64,000 nucleotides of DNA from Sipunculus nudus. Taxonomy: Eukaryota; Annelida; Sipuncula; Golfingiida; Sipunculidae. The notes beneath the pieces are model-generated. The model had not been told where the DNA came from. It did no database searches and was given only the letters and a program-made list of their open reading frames with translations. The stretch spans positions 38,350,340 through 38,414,339 of the forward strand of contig CM049322.1 in assembly GCA_026874595.1 (NCBI GenBank), read 5' to 3'. The position numbers and the translations under genes are program-made. Shown here in pieces: positions 38,397 to 52,344 of the stretch. How positions within the stretch are numbered: position 1 is the stretch's first letter; every line of letters begins with the position of its first letter.

Positions 38397-39239
38397 GTAC
38401 GTAACAAAAAGAAATATGACCATATGCCTGCATGATCTGATTACATAATTACCTTTTTCACTTAATTAATTCTCTCATTGCATTTTTATTCAATTAACAC
38501 AATTATGAATAAATCTCATATGAGAATAAAGATTGGCAAAACAAGCACTGCGTTTGAGTAAAGTTACGACAATTTAAACTTTACGGTTGATTTTTTGTCC
38601 ATCGTAAAAACACATCGGGCGCTTAAACCGGAAGAGCTGTTTTAATTGTACATTTGCGTTTAAAACCAAGTGGTAAAATTACACCCTTTGCGCGATTTCA
38701 CGTTCGATGAATCTCTACGCTGTGTAACCAAAACTGCACCACTCCGTAGGCATTGATATTGGGTTGGTAAGCCTAATTTGAGTGGTGATACAAGCTATGC
38801 GGGGGAACACTTTCAGTGGTCGTCCAACATGCGGTATTGATTTCGTGGTAAACAGCCCATAATCTTCCTATTAGGCTACGCGCAGGATTTAATACAAATG
38901 AATCCATGAGAACTCACAATCCACACTGAAAAATCATATCTTGCATCTCGTACATCTTGGCTGTGGTCAAGTAATCCCGTGCGAGCCATTTGAGGCGCAA
39001 TTTGTTCTACAAACGATTCCGTGTTTTGTCAAACTTAATACGCCTTCAAAATCGTAGAATATTAGACAAACTTGTCTTAATACGCCTTTAAAAATCATGG
39101 AATGTTAGACAAACTTGTCTGAACACGGGAAATAACAAGATACGAGACTGATGAGATGGAAATATTCTCTGAAAAAAAGTTGTCGTAAAATTTTAATTGT
39201 TCCTTAACTACATTTCTATTTACTCGTATATCTCCAAAG
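38397..39239. other. Unique-looking stretch with a short tandem duplication
   Basis: About 42 bp is repeated at 39034 and 39076, sharing CTTAATACGCCTT and TTAGACAAACTTGTCT. No gene was recognised. Confidence 0.5.
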
Positions 39240-39515
39240 CGCATGACACATTTTATGCAAACATAAGATATTAAAAGATTTAACCCGAGTTTAGAAGTTC
39301 ATATTATATTTACTTAAATAAATGCAAATAAAGAAAAAAAATCTGAAACGGAATAATCTGAAATTATAATGATTAATCTAAAATCAATTTCAATTAGATA
39401 CCCCCGGGGTTAATCGGAAATCAATTACAAGTTACCGGGGATGGTTGGGGGAGGGGGGGGGGGGTAAATCATAAACGGGGTAATCTGATATTGTTACACC
39501 GGGAGAAGAAATAAA
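39240..39515. repeat. Fold-back type dispersed repeat, partial copy 2
   Basis: It matches the centre and right arm of 2937-3450. Landmarks are ATGCAAACATAAG, AATCTGAAA, ATACCCCCGGGG, GGGGTAATCTGA and TACACCGGG. The left arm is not evident. A G run at 39453-39464 has expanded inside it. Confidence 0.6.
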
Positions 39516-39519
39516 ACAA

Positions 39520-41860
39520 AAACAGGTCAACAGTTTTGTATTTTGGAGAGCTAAGAAAAGCCCCTGAAAAGTCAGGACCCAAATAAAGATATAAGAATAG
39601 ACTCCCTTCTCCTCGGGATGTTTATTTGCAGCGAGGTAACATGGCTGATGTAGTGCCCCCCCCCCCCCCCCTTTAACTTATGTGACAGTGTGCAGGTCTC
39701 TCTTCTGATAAGTACAGTAACTTAATGATATGATGACCGAATTTATAATATATGTAAAAAAACATGTCAGCTGTTAGAAATATGATGAACACAAAATGAG
39801 CTAACGAGAAAAGTTCATGGGAGTTTTTTTTTTCTTTTACATTGATCTACTTCCGGGAAACCATTTGTCGTGCCGTCTAATTCTTCCCGTCTGGCGTCAG
39901 TAATTGGTAGTTGTTGTACCTTGTTGTCGTATTTGAACTTTTTCACTGCCATGGGGTTTACAGTCACACGGCTGAAGATTGTTCCCCAGACAAATTACTG
40001 CCAGTGGCTGAACTTCTCTAGTAGCGCTTGAGGTAATGTCATAACAAACACTGCGAAACTGCTGAACCACTCGCGGTGATAAAAGTTAAGGTCATTTATC
40101 CTTTTTTTTAAGTAAGGACCTTCTTCTGCCGACGTTTTGATGTAGAAGTTCTTCCGTGGAGTTTTGATGCTGAAAATTAGACGAAACAGTCAAATTTATA
40201 ACCTGTTTTCTCCTTCTAATGCAAATGTCTCAACATATTTTTATAGAATAGGAAGTTTAGTTATGATATGAAGTCTTAAACACACACATCTAGCATTTGG
40301 ACAATAATCTCATATATTTCCTATATTTTTTTTTCACTGCACAACCCTATTTCCGGTATAATTGTGACTGAATAATTATATATAGATTAAAAAACTTAAT
40401 TTTATTGAAAAGGGCAGCTCTTTTATAGAAATGTACAGGTAAGTGCTGCAGTATTCCAGGTAAGGCCATCTAAAGCAATTAAATGGACCTTCTTGGTGCT
40501 TGGGTAATAGATGGTCTTGTCAATTTACAATGTAAACCCCGATTGAGCAGTGAAATATATAATTTTCCTGATAATTCTTAAAAACTCCGATATTTTTGTC
40601 ATATATAGGTCCTCCAATAAAATGTCTATGTTTCTTCAGGAGACTAATAAGGGCGCCGATATGTGTGTGTGTGTGTGTGAGTATCCCATGTTCATTCCAT
40701 ATAATTTCAAGAGTCGTGCTGGGTCAGGAACAAAGAAAATCATTGATATAAATATTAGTGCACGACTTGTTCTCAGCTCACCTGTTAACTACGATTGTAA
40801 GACGTGACACTTAGTAGACAAAGGAAACAATTCTAAATCTTCTCGGTGGAGGTGTTCTTGAAGGTTTGGACTACACATTTAGTTAAACATGTTTCCGTTA
40901 AATTTTATATATAATTCATTAGTTTTTTGTATAATTGTCAGTTAGGTTTTCGTCTGACAACTTATTGCTTTTCCTAGGTACAACAAAGAGTAAGGGTTTT
41001 AAAGGGCTGGCTCATTCGGAGGATTCTTTAGATTAAATTGAAAACATTTTTTTCTTATCACCTATTTTTTTCATGCAAGGTTTCCTTTGAGTAAACATAA
41101 GAATTTCGCCTTCTTCCACGGTACTTTACAGAACCTCTGTTCACTGTCACCATTTCCATGCGGTCCTTCTTACATTGTACCTGATTGATCCACCAATTGC
41201 CTTATTTACATTTGTAGGTGTTTTGTGCTCTAACTGTCACGTCACAAAGATTTCGCCAGAACCTTTCGTTCAATAAAATATGCGTTGTACCATTTCAAGT
41301 GTAATTATTATTTTTTAAATTTCATTTGAAATCACAAAAAAAGTGACCAGCCAGTTCTTCTTCGAACCTTCCTGGTTAAACAAAAAAAACAGTTTTTGGT
41401 ATAGAGCTTAGATTGTAGGGCTTCTATTGTAAAGTTAACCAGCGGAATACCCTTAACTCATCTTATGAATCAGTCAGGGTTTGATATAGGAAAAAAACAC
41501 GCTACGCAGAAATCCGAAGAGATTGTCAAGGCCGGAGTCAATCTGCGTCGACCGAAAAAGACCAGGTTGACGCTATAGGGTGATAACGCCCACGTCGCTA
41601 GAGTATAGTAAGATTACACTGCGGGTACAGAAAGAAAAATCTTTGTTCAAAATTGATTAAAAGCAGTCCTTCCATTTGGCCGGTACACATGTTTATATTG
41701 CATTCATTTTGGTTCTGTAATCCTTATAAAAACATAAAAGAAATACTTGTTTGCGTTTTGAGTAAAGTCAAGGTTTTCAAAAATGCTAAGTAATAACGCT
41801 CGCGCTACAGCCTTCACAGGTAGCAAAAATGACTAGCTTTACTGCTGACTCGGTGAAACC
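39520..41860. other. AT-rich stretch, no gene recognised
   Basis: Contains a 16-base C run at 39656-39671 and (GT)n at about 40662-40678. Several GTAAG donors (40441, 40457) lack convincing acceptors. No domain was recognised. Confidence 0.5.
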
Positions 41861-42085
41861 AATTTGGGAACAGCAAGCTCAGCTCTGATCCTATGTAAAC
41901 TCATTACACTCCACACCAGGCCACTTCCGGTCCATCTTCGGCACTGCAGGTTCCCGGATTAGCCTGCGATTGCTGATTGGCTCAAATGTTTTTTCCGACA
42001 GGCAGTCCCGTAATTAGCTTGACGGAGCCTTGTTCATCCCTCACTGTCTGGGGTTCTAGGTCTTTAATTTTGATTTTTCTTTCAG

Positions 42086-42140
42086 TGACATGAAGTACAA
42101 GCTATTTTCTTATGAGAGTCCACCCAAACATGAAAGTTAA
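42086..42140 (+). CDS. Candidate terminal coding exon, gene unknown
   Basis: A very strong polypyrimidine tract and acceptor (TTTTGATTTTTCTTTCAG, ending 42085) is followed by a frame reading DMKYKLFSYESPPKHES and ending at TAA 42138-42140. No good AATAAA polyadenylation signal was seen just downstream, and the peptide is not recognised. It could be a terminal exon or a chance acceptor. Confidence 0.2.
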
Positions 42141-42338
42141 GAAAGTCTACTTTGAACTCGTGTTTACGAGCTAGCTAGGGGTTTGAAAGGCTACGGTAAT
42201 ACGATTCAGCCGTGCTTTTTTCTCTCCTGGATGACATAGAAATGAAATAGAATTTTTTTTTCCGATCCATGGTACATTTCGAGTTCATTTCAACCCTGTG
42301 CTGGCAGTAAATCGATGCATCAAATATACTAATTACTT

Positions 42339-42342
<4 letters not shown>
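42141..42342. other. Unique stretch, no gene recognised
   Basis: Nothing further was seen. Confidence 0.4.

Positions 42343-42389
<47 letters not shown>
42343..42389. repeat. (CT)n microsatellite
   Basis: About 46 bp of pure CT. Confidence 0.97.
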
Positions 42390-42392
<3 letters not shown>

Positions 42393-43560
42393 TTAACATT
42401 GGAAACAATACGTTTTACATCCTGACTTATGTTCGGTACTGACCGTCTATTAAGGTTTTACAATTGTCGTATTGTAATCCATACGTTTCAAGTACTTGCC
42501 ATTTGATAATTATCGATTCGTATCATGTCTATTGCCCTCATTTTATCAGTAGATTGTCATTTAAAAAGGAAGGTTAAAAGTGTTGTTTAAAGCAAACATT
42601 TATATATATATATTTCTTATGAACGCTTAGGAGCATCTATTTGGATTTGAAAGATTCTTTCCAGTAGCCCATCATATTTTAAGAAACAGCTGGCTCCCTT
42701 TCAATTTGAAAGAGAAAACACGGTCCTCAGCTTTGGTATTCTACTGTAATTTAGCACCGCCTTTGAGTCAAAAGTTAGGCAACGTGCTATGTTAAAACAT
42801 ATCACGCTAACCCCACGCTTCTGCAAATGCTGACGCCCAAGTGGACGTCCTTGTAAACGAACCGTTCATTTATGTCATGTGCCGGGATGTACAGACAACA
42901 TCCAACGAGGCTTCATTAAGCATGTCTGGTTAACAGTTCAAATGAGAATTGTTCTGCTTCAAATACTGTCAGACAATAGATACATCGGACTTGTGGGACA
43001 ATTCACTTCCTTGTTTATACTGAAAAAAAAATTTGGAACTGTTATTTGGAGAATAAAAAATAACTAATTGCATTTGTCATTGTTTCCAAATTGGGGCGAT
43101 GTCACTTCCGCATAATTTGATACGCCTTTTTTTATTGGTGTGTTCATTATGGGTACTTAATTATTTCGTAACTCGACAGTCTGATTGCTGATATTCTGAA
43201 AATCAAATTCCCGCTTGTCTAGAAATAAATACTTTATGTCAGCTTTTCCTAAAGCTACATCTTGTCTATTTATTTCTTTTTTCACTGTGACCCATTTTTC
43301 GTTATTCTTCTTTTAATTTGATTTTTTTTACTTATTATGAAACTTCACGATAATGAACACTTTTTTTTAAATTTCAGTTACAGGAGTACCAATCGTACCA
43401 AATAATTCAAAATAGAGGTCAAACTTAGATTAAATAAATAAAAAAGGGAACAATACCTGCATAAGTTCCACATTTTTTCTCAATATTATCGATTATCAAA
43501 TTTCATTACTGTGGTTTAGTAAATTTATTTATTCTGAATATAACTCCAAGGAGTGTGGCA
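42390..43560. other. AT-rich stretch, no gene recognised
   Basis: The acceptor-like TTTTTTTTAAATTTCAG ends at 43377 but has no matching donor nearby. No gene was recognised. Confidence 0.45.
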
Positions 43561-43572
43561 AAGCTACCTATC

Positions 43573-44528
<956 letters not shown>

Positions 44529-44889
44529 AAAGAATTTACTGCAAAGTAGGAATTTAAAAACGGCTGCAACTTTACGCGAATTTGACGTGACCTTCATTTG
44601 AAACACCACCGACACATTAAAAATCTAGATTATGGGTCTGATTCCTCCAAGGGGCTAGGGAGAGGGTTCGCTGAGTCCTGGGAGACTACCGTCGTGCACC
44701 CTGACAGGAAACAAATGGCCTATTACAGCCGCCGGCCACGTTTAGGAACGCCAGACGTTACCTTTACCGCTCATTCCTATTTATCAGTATCAGTAGTAAC
44801 AAGGCTAATACTCCTGAACCCCGAGCAAACAAGCGGGCTTAGATAGCGCTGTGTACCCCAGTGTTGAAATTTCAGATTAACAACGCTTT
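44529..44889. other. Balanced-composition stretch, no gene recognised
   Basis: 44600-44850 is unique-looking and GC-balanced. The plus frame 44598-44846 shows no domain. Confidence 0.4.
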
Positions 44890-45275
44890 AGATATACCCC
44901 CCCCCCCCCCGAGGTAGTTCAAAATCGATTACCCCCTGCGGTTTCAAATTACCTCCTGCGGTTTCAGATTATCCCCTGCGGTTCAGGCTTCCCCTATTGT
45001 TTTAGATTACACCCATTTCTGAATGTTTTGTTGAAGATTCAATATAAATATAAATAAAAATTACTAACATTTTGTGATGATTTTATTTTTCATACATTGA
45101 TTCAATCTGTAAATTCTTTCACATGACTGATTAAAATATTATATCATAAGTATAAAATTATTAAAAAGGTAGTTTTTGCAGTTAGTTGAATTAGCGTAGG
45201 GTTGTCTGAACAGTGCAGAGGTAAATCAATTTCAGATTACTGGGGGGGGGGGGGTACCTGAAATGGAGGGTGTTG
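44890..45275. repeat. Fold-back type dispersed repeat, copy 3
   Basis: The left arm (44897-45020) repeats GATTACCCCCTGCGGTTTCA-type units four to five times after a C run (44897-44910). The right arm (45220-45275) has the inverted TTTCAGATTACTGGGG with a G run (45242-45254). The AT-rich centre is about 200 bp long. Confidence 0.65.
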
Positions 45276-45462
45276 GGTCAGTCTTCATACAATTACCTAT
45301 AAACCCATGAACGTCTGCAAACGAACATATCTTCATTTTTACATCATCATACCACCGTCCGAACACGCACACATTTTTTTCGCTTATTTTTATCTGCCTC
45401 TTATGTACTTCCTCATAAATTTTGTATTATTCTTTATTAAAATAAAATATGATGTATTTCTG

Positions 45463-45640
45463 GGGAACATGTTTATTAAAGAACTGCGGAACATGGGGAC
45501 ATTGACCATAGGTACAGGAGAACATAGTTACGGGGGACATAGGGGCTTGGGAATTCACATGGGTACTTGGCAGTATACATGCTAACTCGAGAACATAAGG
45601 CATGGGTGAAAATAGTTAACGGTGAGTGTACGTAATGAGG
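45463..45640. repeat. Degenerate minisatellite, unit about 18 bp
   Basis: About nine imperfect units carry the core GAACATGnnTAnnTGG, for example GGAACATGGGGACATTG, GAGAACATAGTTACGG, GGGACATAGGGGCTTGG and GAGAACATAAGGCATGGG. Degeneration suggests an old array. Confidence 0.5.
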
Positions 45641-47413
45641 AACAAAGACCCTTTCCCAATTGCTGCATAGAAGCAAGTACATAGAAGGTACATATTCTAG
45701 TTATTAAGAGGAGATTCCGTATGGAATTAAAAGTCCTCATTCGATTCATACTGGTATTTTCAATAGCCAAATGGTGAAATTTCAACAAAACACAGGTCAA
45801 AACATAGATTTCGCACGTCAAATATATATTAGGAGCGTCCCAATTGGCGGTGTGTCACAATTTGAGGGATTGTTTAAATGTTTCATTTTTGTTATTTACG
45901 TCGTTTCCTATCGTAGATGATTAAATAATTTGAATATGATAATAATGATTACTTTAATAGGGTGTAAACTAGGGTAAGTTGTGGACAGTGTTTAAATGGC
46001 CAGTAACTGCTGCAGGAGCCAGACTGGATCCTCTCAGCCAATCAGTCCGACATTTCTCGAATCCAGTGGGACGCCTTGCTTACAGAATGGAGCGTCCCGG
46101 TGAGATTTCAAGCGTCACAGACCTGCGCGTTTCTGAAATCCCTGATTTCATAGTTAAAGTTTATTTATTTTTCTTACCGACTACAACTCAGCTATTTCGA
46201 TTATTACTATAAAAAGTATAAAATTTCGAATCGTTTTTGTGGGCAGAATTCGTATTTTATAATTTATAATATAAAATATCCTCATTCAAAAAGCAGCGCT
46301 ACAAATTGCTAACCTACTGTTTTATAAATCAGATATGATACGATTTTCAAATATGATTTCACAGTTCTGATTATGGTCACCAACAAAAATACCTGATCAA
46401 AAGTCCGATATGGATACGGGTGTATGTATGTGTGTCTTTATAAACACCCTTGCCGCGTAGATAGTATACGTTTAGCCATTTCATGCCCGGATACTGTCCG
46501 CTCGCGTCCGCAATCCTGGCGTTCCTTGCTTTGGTTGTGTTCTTTCCGTTTATTGGATCCGACTTTTCCCATTTCGCTGCGTCATTCAGCATCTGTGGTT
46601 CCATTTCTCTCTAGTCTCGGCTTATACAGGCTTCTCGTCTTATACACAAGTTGGTCTTGTTCAATTAACTTTCATGTTAGGTGGCCTTTTACTTTCCCTG
46701 TTTGGCGTAGGCGTTTCCTTTTTTTGGAGCGTCCTTGAACTTTCTGCGGCCAGATGAAAAACTGCACTGTTGGTCTAACGCGACAGGCCTAGCTTGTTGC
46801 TCGAAAGTGCTCTATTTCCATGTGGCCATTAGTTAATTCAGTATGAAGAACTAATTTTATATAACAGGAGGCCCATAATTACTGGTATTCTGTGTCACAT
46901 GCTAGGCAATGTGAGGTGTGAAACTCTACAGAATCATGTAATATAATGTGTGTTTCCCCCGGAGCTACAGATCACACGGGATGACGTAGGGTTTCAGTTT
47001 AAATAACTTAAGTGTCAAATTGGAGGTGACTATTAATATATATAACCCCGGTGACTATTAATATATATAACCCCAAGGTTTCTTTAACTAAATCGGCTGG
47101 TCAGGACCTGTATTTGTCTTATATTCGTAGTTATTTTTGCGAATCTATCTCTGTTTTACTCAGCCAAAACGAACGAATCTGTTTCGAACGTTTGAAACAT
47201 GGTCATGAGGAATTTTGGTAAAATTTTGTATCGGGCATAGGGAGAATCCATACAAAGAACAGTCCATTAAATTTTGAGGTCATTTGGAACCCATAATGTC
47301 AAATGATTTTGGGGCCTCACTTTTCAGTATAACTTGTACATCACGCTGAATAATCAAGATAACTGCTGGGGGTGTTGCTACACACATACACCCGCCACAC
47401 ATATACATATATA

Positions 47414-47422
<9 letters not shown>
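45641..47422. other. Mostly unique stretch, no gene recognised
   Basis: Includes a perfect 25-bp tandem duplication at 47025-47049 and 47050-47074. A purine-rich minus-strand segment (46377-46745) reads Lys/Arg-rich in several frames, for example LIEQDQLVYKTRSLYKPRLE and MGKVGSNKRKEHNQSKERQD, broken by stops. It may be a decayed coding sequence, but no family was recognised. Confidence 0.4.

Positions 47423-47495
<73 letters not shown>
47423..47495. repeat. Compound (TA)n-(GA)n microsatellite
   Basis: About 45 bp of TA runs directly into about 28 bp of GA. Confidence 0.97.
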
Positions 47496-47497
<2 letters not shown>

Positions 47498-48150
47498 ACA
47501 AGTTAGTCTATATAAAAGACCCCCCTCTGGATCCGAAACTGCGAATGTATGTTTACACGAGCATATTTGTTTAGATGTTAATTTCTTATACGATTGGTCG
47601 TCTATGCAATAGATCAAAGTAATTTTTCTTTTTGAATTCGATACCGTATTATGAAGACTGTAGGCGTATAGTATTGTATGGACGGGCCAAGTCTCTAAAA
47701 TCATTTATATTTCTCAACCAAATATTTTGTCATATATATGTACGCCAGATTCGAGAAAAGATTATAAAACGGATAACTACAGACAAACCGGCTTTCAAAA
47801 TGGACGAGTTGATAGCTGGCGCCACCCGTCACCGTATAGCGGTACTGAGGGTGTTTTCCTGCGACATTTACGTTATCGGTGTCTTTGTCGAAATTTCATT
47901 GTGATAAATCGTGGATCATTCAGTCTTCACAATCCTTAATATAAAGCGTAAAGCACTAATATGCCAATAAGAGGGAATCGTCAGGTTCTTCATTGGCCAT
48001 GTGACGTTATGATATGCAAATATCAGGGACTGATCCCATTCACTGGCCAGGCCGTTATTGTGAGATACTAGAAAGGTTAAGTGACGTGAGCCCAGACACT
48101 GGATTGCGTTCTATGTTGCATATTTTAGGGATAAACACTTTCATTACCTA
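47496..48150. other. Unique-looking stretch, no gene recognised
   Basis: Short frames at plus 47632-47904 and 47727-47939 carry no known domain. Confidence 0.4.
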
Positions 48151-48571
48151 ATTGTTCGCCAGGGTTTGAAATTCGCGGTACTCGGGAAAAAAAATAATCG
48201 CGAAAATAAATCTTTCGTAAATAAGAGACCCCTTCATCGAAGGCAAGTCAAAAAGGCAAATGATCAAAATCATTAATGACAATATATCGTGTACTTTACT
48301 CTTCAATCAAAATTGCTTTAATAAATGATATCAGATCTTTTGAAATATTTGCCAGTACAAGTATATGAGAGGAACGAACAATAATTTATACTCGTCCAAT
48401 AATTGTTTTTTTTTTTGCGTACATATTATTTTAAATAATTCATTCACACAATATGGAATATACACTGCATAGGTTATTGTATGGACGGATCTCAAAACAG
48501 AACCCTGGAGAAAAAAAAATGCTAAATGAAAATAGCGAAATATAACTCGCGAATATGAAACCAACCACAGT
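48151..48571. mobile_element. MITE-like element with TTCGCG ends, copy 2
   Basis: It aligns with 7229-7613. The left part has TTGAAATTCGCGG, ATCGCGAAA, AGAGACCCC and TCGAAGG-AAGTC. The right end is CGCGAATATGAAACCAACCA, then CAGT. The inverted relation between TTCGC near the left end and GCGAA at the right end is retained. The left TIR is more eroded than in copy 1. Confidence 0.6.
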
Positions 48572-49140
48572 AATTAGTTACTAACTGTTGTATATCGTCA
48601 ATTCTTATATCGCATTCTCCTGTTAAAACCTACAGTGACCGTATCAGTTCTCTTGTTTCAACGGACGCATCTCTGCATCACGCAAGCATGTGAAGAAAAT
48701 ATAAATTCTAATTGTTGATTATACCCAGGAAACCCACATCTGCATTTTATATAAGTTACTTTAAGCAGACAGCTTAATCTGCCACCTCAAGGACCTTTGC
48801 TCAGTATGTCGTGGTAATGCCCTGCTCACTGCATCATTGCGCCCCCGGGTCAATTAGTTCCGCTGACGGGATGGAGGGGCTATTTTGGAGAAAATAGCTG
48901 GAGGGCCTAGACGAAGTGTGATTTGAATGCAGGTGCTGTCGGAGCGTTAACATGTGGTCCTGAATGAAAAGACAGCCGTGCGACTTCAATCCAGACATCT
49001 TAATGGACATTTTCACTCTTTTCCTGTTCAATGGTGATAGTTAGCCCTAGGGCTAAAATCCTACTGAGACTGCTAGGGAAAAGTCAAATTAAGTTTGAGG
49101 CCTGACTATTGGCTGCCTCCGAACAAAACTTAATCCTTGA

Positions 49141-49141
<1 letters not shown>
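48572..49141. other. Unique, GC-balanced stretch, no gene recognised
   Basis: 48780-49130 is free of repeats and AT runs. It could be constrained non-coding DNA, but this cannot be judged from one sequence. The minus frame 48834-49031 shows no domain. Confidence 0.35.
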
Positions 49142-49206
<65 letters not shown>

Positions 49207-49258
49207 GTTGTAACAATGAACCAGCGCACCCCGATATAAATATATATGTATATATGTA

Positions 49259-49298
<40 letters not shown>
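49142..49298. repeat. (TA)n microsatellite, two blocks
   Basis: Pure TA at 49143-49203 and TA/GTATA at about 49238-49298, separated by about 35 bp of unique sequence. Confidence 0.95.
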
Positions 49299-49299
<1 letters not shown>

Positions 49300-50654
49300 G
49301 CCGTCAGTAAGAATGTGATGTCCTACATGAAATCAAAGTCTACCATAGTCATGTCAGGTATATGAAAAGTAAAACGTCATTTGTCATAAATGATATAATC
49401 GGTTTCGCATTGGCTATTCTAGACAGGTAAATTTTAAAGAGAATACATTCTTAGGAATTAGACCAACCTATAAAGGACATTGACTTTAAATATATAATAA
49501 TATACTTATTACTGGCAAACTTGTCTACCCGACAGTGGGGTCCGACAGGACAAAAACTAATCCTAGTCCTCCAAAGGACTTTTTATTTAGAGCAAACTGT
49601 TTTCAGTGATGTACAGTGAAGTCCGCTTATTGTCATATCGGTGGTGCATGCATAAATCATGATATTAACCGGGTTGTGACATTATCCGGGCTTCAACTTC
49701 GATGTACTTTTGAGTCCTAGAAGAAGCGTTATGTCTCGTATGATATTAAATAAATCGTCAATAAACTGGAAACATGATCGTTTATGAATATTTTTATTGA
49801 CCAACGGCATATCAAATTACGTTTATGCACACCTGAAAATTTATTTCCTGTAAGTTTTATGCCGCCTGCCGCAATAACTGACAAAAATCCGACTTGCCAA
49901 CAGAAAGAGACGTAGCGTCTGGGTCATGAGGTAAAATTTCTTGAAACATACGGCACAGTTATAACGTTATTTGTAACAAACTATTTTTTACTAAATAATT
50001 CTTTGCCCGACTATTGCGCCTTATTTTCCGGATATCTTATTAATGACTTAAACGTCCATGATCGTCTTTATGTTAGGATTGTTCAGGGAGCGGACATCGT
50101 CATGCCATTGTAACGTTGCCAACGTAACACCATTGTCAACTATCTGAAGTTTTGCCGCGATTGAGGTTTTTGAACAAGTATCTCCTTCAGTGCTCACAAA
50201 TCCTCCAGTTTTTCGTTTGCCCTTAAAGGGGATTTCCAGTCGTAAGCAACGTTTAGAGCTTGTGCTTTATATCATCTCGGCGAAATGTCACTGAAGTTTA
50301 AACCGTGGCCTTTCAAAGGCCAGGAGTTAATTATGTATGATATGTGATCGTAAACATCGCCCTTGTTAATGTACGAAGAAAAGCAATGATCTGGATTACC
50401 GTGGTATCTTAAGATGTTAATTAGCTAAGTGACGAGGAGTGACTCGCTTGCATAACTGCACTTGCCTGCCGCACACAGGTGGGAGATGCGATCGTTTGAT
50501 ACGCCTGACCGATTAAAGGCTCTTGGCCTCTTTGATCGCCGTCTCGGCGTTTGATGTGATATTAACTGTGAACTGGTATCACTGTCACGGGTTCCAAGCA
50601 TGACAATAAACAGGATTATGACAATATTCCGTGATGTTAAACGGTCAGACTTAC
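49299..50654. other. Unique-looking stretch, no gene recognised
   Basis: No domain-bearing frame was found. Confidence 0.4.
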
Positions 50655-50714
50655 CATTGTTTATATAGGAAATGGTTTGGGATTTCAGCTTTAAGTGACC
50701 ATAAGCGGGATTTT
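50655..50714 (-). CDS. Candidate 60-nt exon on minus strand, gene unknown
   Basis: On the minus strand a strong donor, AATG|GTAAGTCTG (50654-50646), ends a 60-nt stretch that follows an acceptor-like GGTTAATAG. The open frame reads, after a split codon, NPAYGHLKLKSQTISYINN, with split codons at both ends in the same phase. NPAY resembles the NPxY motif found in receptor cytoplasmic tails, but a four-residue match is weak. The acceptor tract is poor. No family was assigned. Confidence 0.25.
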
Positions 50715-52344
50715 CTATTAACCGATATGACACAAAGTGGGCTTGTTTGTATTTAAACATTACATGCCTTTACAACTTTTGACACATTTGTACACATTTT
50801 ACTATTTCGCAAAGCCTAAATTCACGTTTGCATGAAAATTAACCATGTGGCGCGATCATTCTCTCAACGGGGAGCATATTTCCTTGTTCCCGCGAGAACG
50901 CCATCATAAACGCCGATGGTCTTGTAATGATTTCGAGCCCTATTATATGTATCATATCGTAAACGGTATCGCGATCGATATCAGGGTCGCGAGGAAAGCG
51001 TTCCTCCGGCCTCGACTTTGAAGCAATGACCAACAAACTCTCTGCAGATATTGATTTGCCCATTTATACTATGACTGGATTACTTTCCTTTTGTACCTCC
51101 GTGCCCTTGCCAAATCCTGTTCTTGATAAATATATCTACACCATTCATGCATTAAAAAGAGCCACCATTTGCGTACACATTTATACCCGGATATCACGAG
51201 GCCCATGTCGGAGTCAAGAGTAAACCGCTTTTTTTTATAAACACCTTGTAAAACGGACCCAAATGGCACAATGGGGGGGGGGGGGGGGGAGGGGGGGGGG
51301 GGGTTACTACAGGGACTTAACCATCTTATTTTCTCGATTGAATATGATAAAATAAAATTATAATCAATTAATGTAGCATTTATAATATGCCCATGTAAGA
51401 TCAAGCATTGTCAAAGTTACTGATTGCCCACGACAGGAAAGTATACCTTCCTCCCCGGGGAGTGTGTGTGTGTGTGTTTACGTGTGTTTATTCACAATAT
51501 ATTCGACGCAGTCATTAAAAGAATCTTATGAAATTTTCAGGAAGTTTCAGGAAAGGATTGGATTTTATTGTGGATCGGGCTCATGATCCGGATTCAGTAT
51601 CGTCGTCAAATAGATGTACTCACTCATGCACACACTTGAATATGGGCCGCACACGCGAATGCAAACAACAGGGACCCGACCCATGGGGGAGGCTTGCGCT
51701 CCTTAGCTTACAGATTGCTGGTTATTTAATACGGCGCGCCTTTGCCAGCAGCTATGTTAAATATTAGTATACGACTATAATTATAACACATAGCTCCACA
51801 GATCTTTGCCCATTGATACCTTTGATGTGGATGAGCTGACCACTACCTAACGCCAGTATCTTATTAACGCTGCTTGATCCGAAGTAACATTCAAGCTAGT
51901 GTACCCATTTTCGCTCTTAACTCAAGGTGAACCCAGTACAGGCGATGCCTACAGGGGTACGTATTTAGTCGTGTAATATACCACTCAGACCGGATACAAC
52001 GGACAGCTGGGGCCCTTCTTAATTCGAGGGTATATGCAATCTGAGCTTATTTCTGCCTTTGGGCGATGGTCACACGGAAATGACCTGTAGAGGAATTAAT
52101 ACACATAGGTGCACTTATAAGTTTTAGTAACATAATCCAGGGACAAAGGGATCGTCTTAACCGGAACTGATACGAACACCCTCTGAACAGTCATGGTACC
52201 TCTGACGTCAGTGTATATAGTTCCTCTGGCTAAATCTTACGTTCTACTATCATATGTCCTGCTATCATGTCTCAGTCTGATTCAGCCTTTCAATGCTACT
52301 TTCTCTTTTATGTGCGTCTTTGTTTCTTTCTGTGTGTTTATCTG

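Noticed and set aside
40441-40464. Two close GTAAG donor-like sites
   Set aside because: No acceptor with a pyrimidine tract at a sensible distance upstream and no clear open frame between them.
40782-40809. Minus-strand 28-nt exon candidate with good acceptor and GTGAGCTG donor
   Set aside because: Very short, not a multiple of three, only one open frame of nine residues, and no supporting neighbour exon; too weak to annotate.
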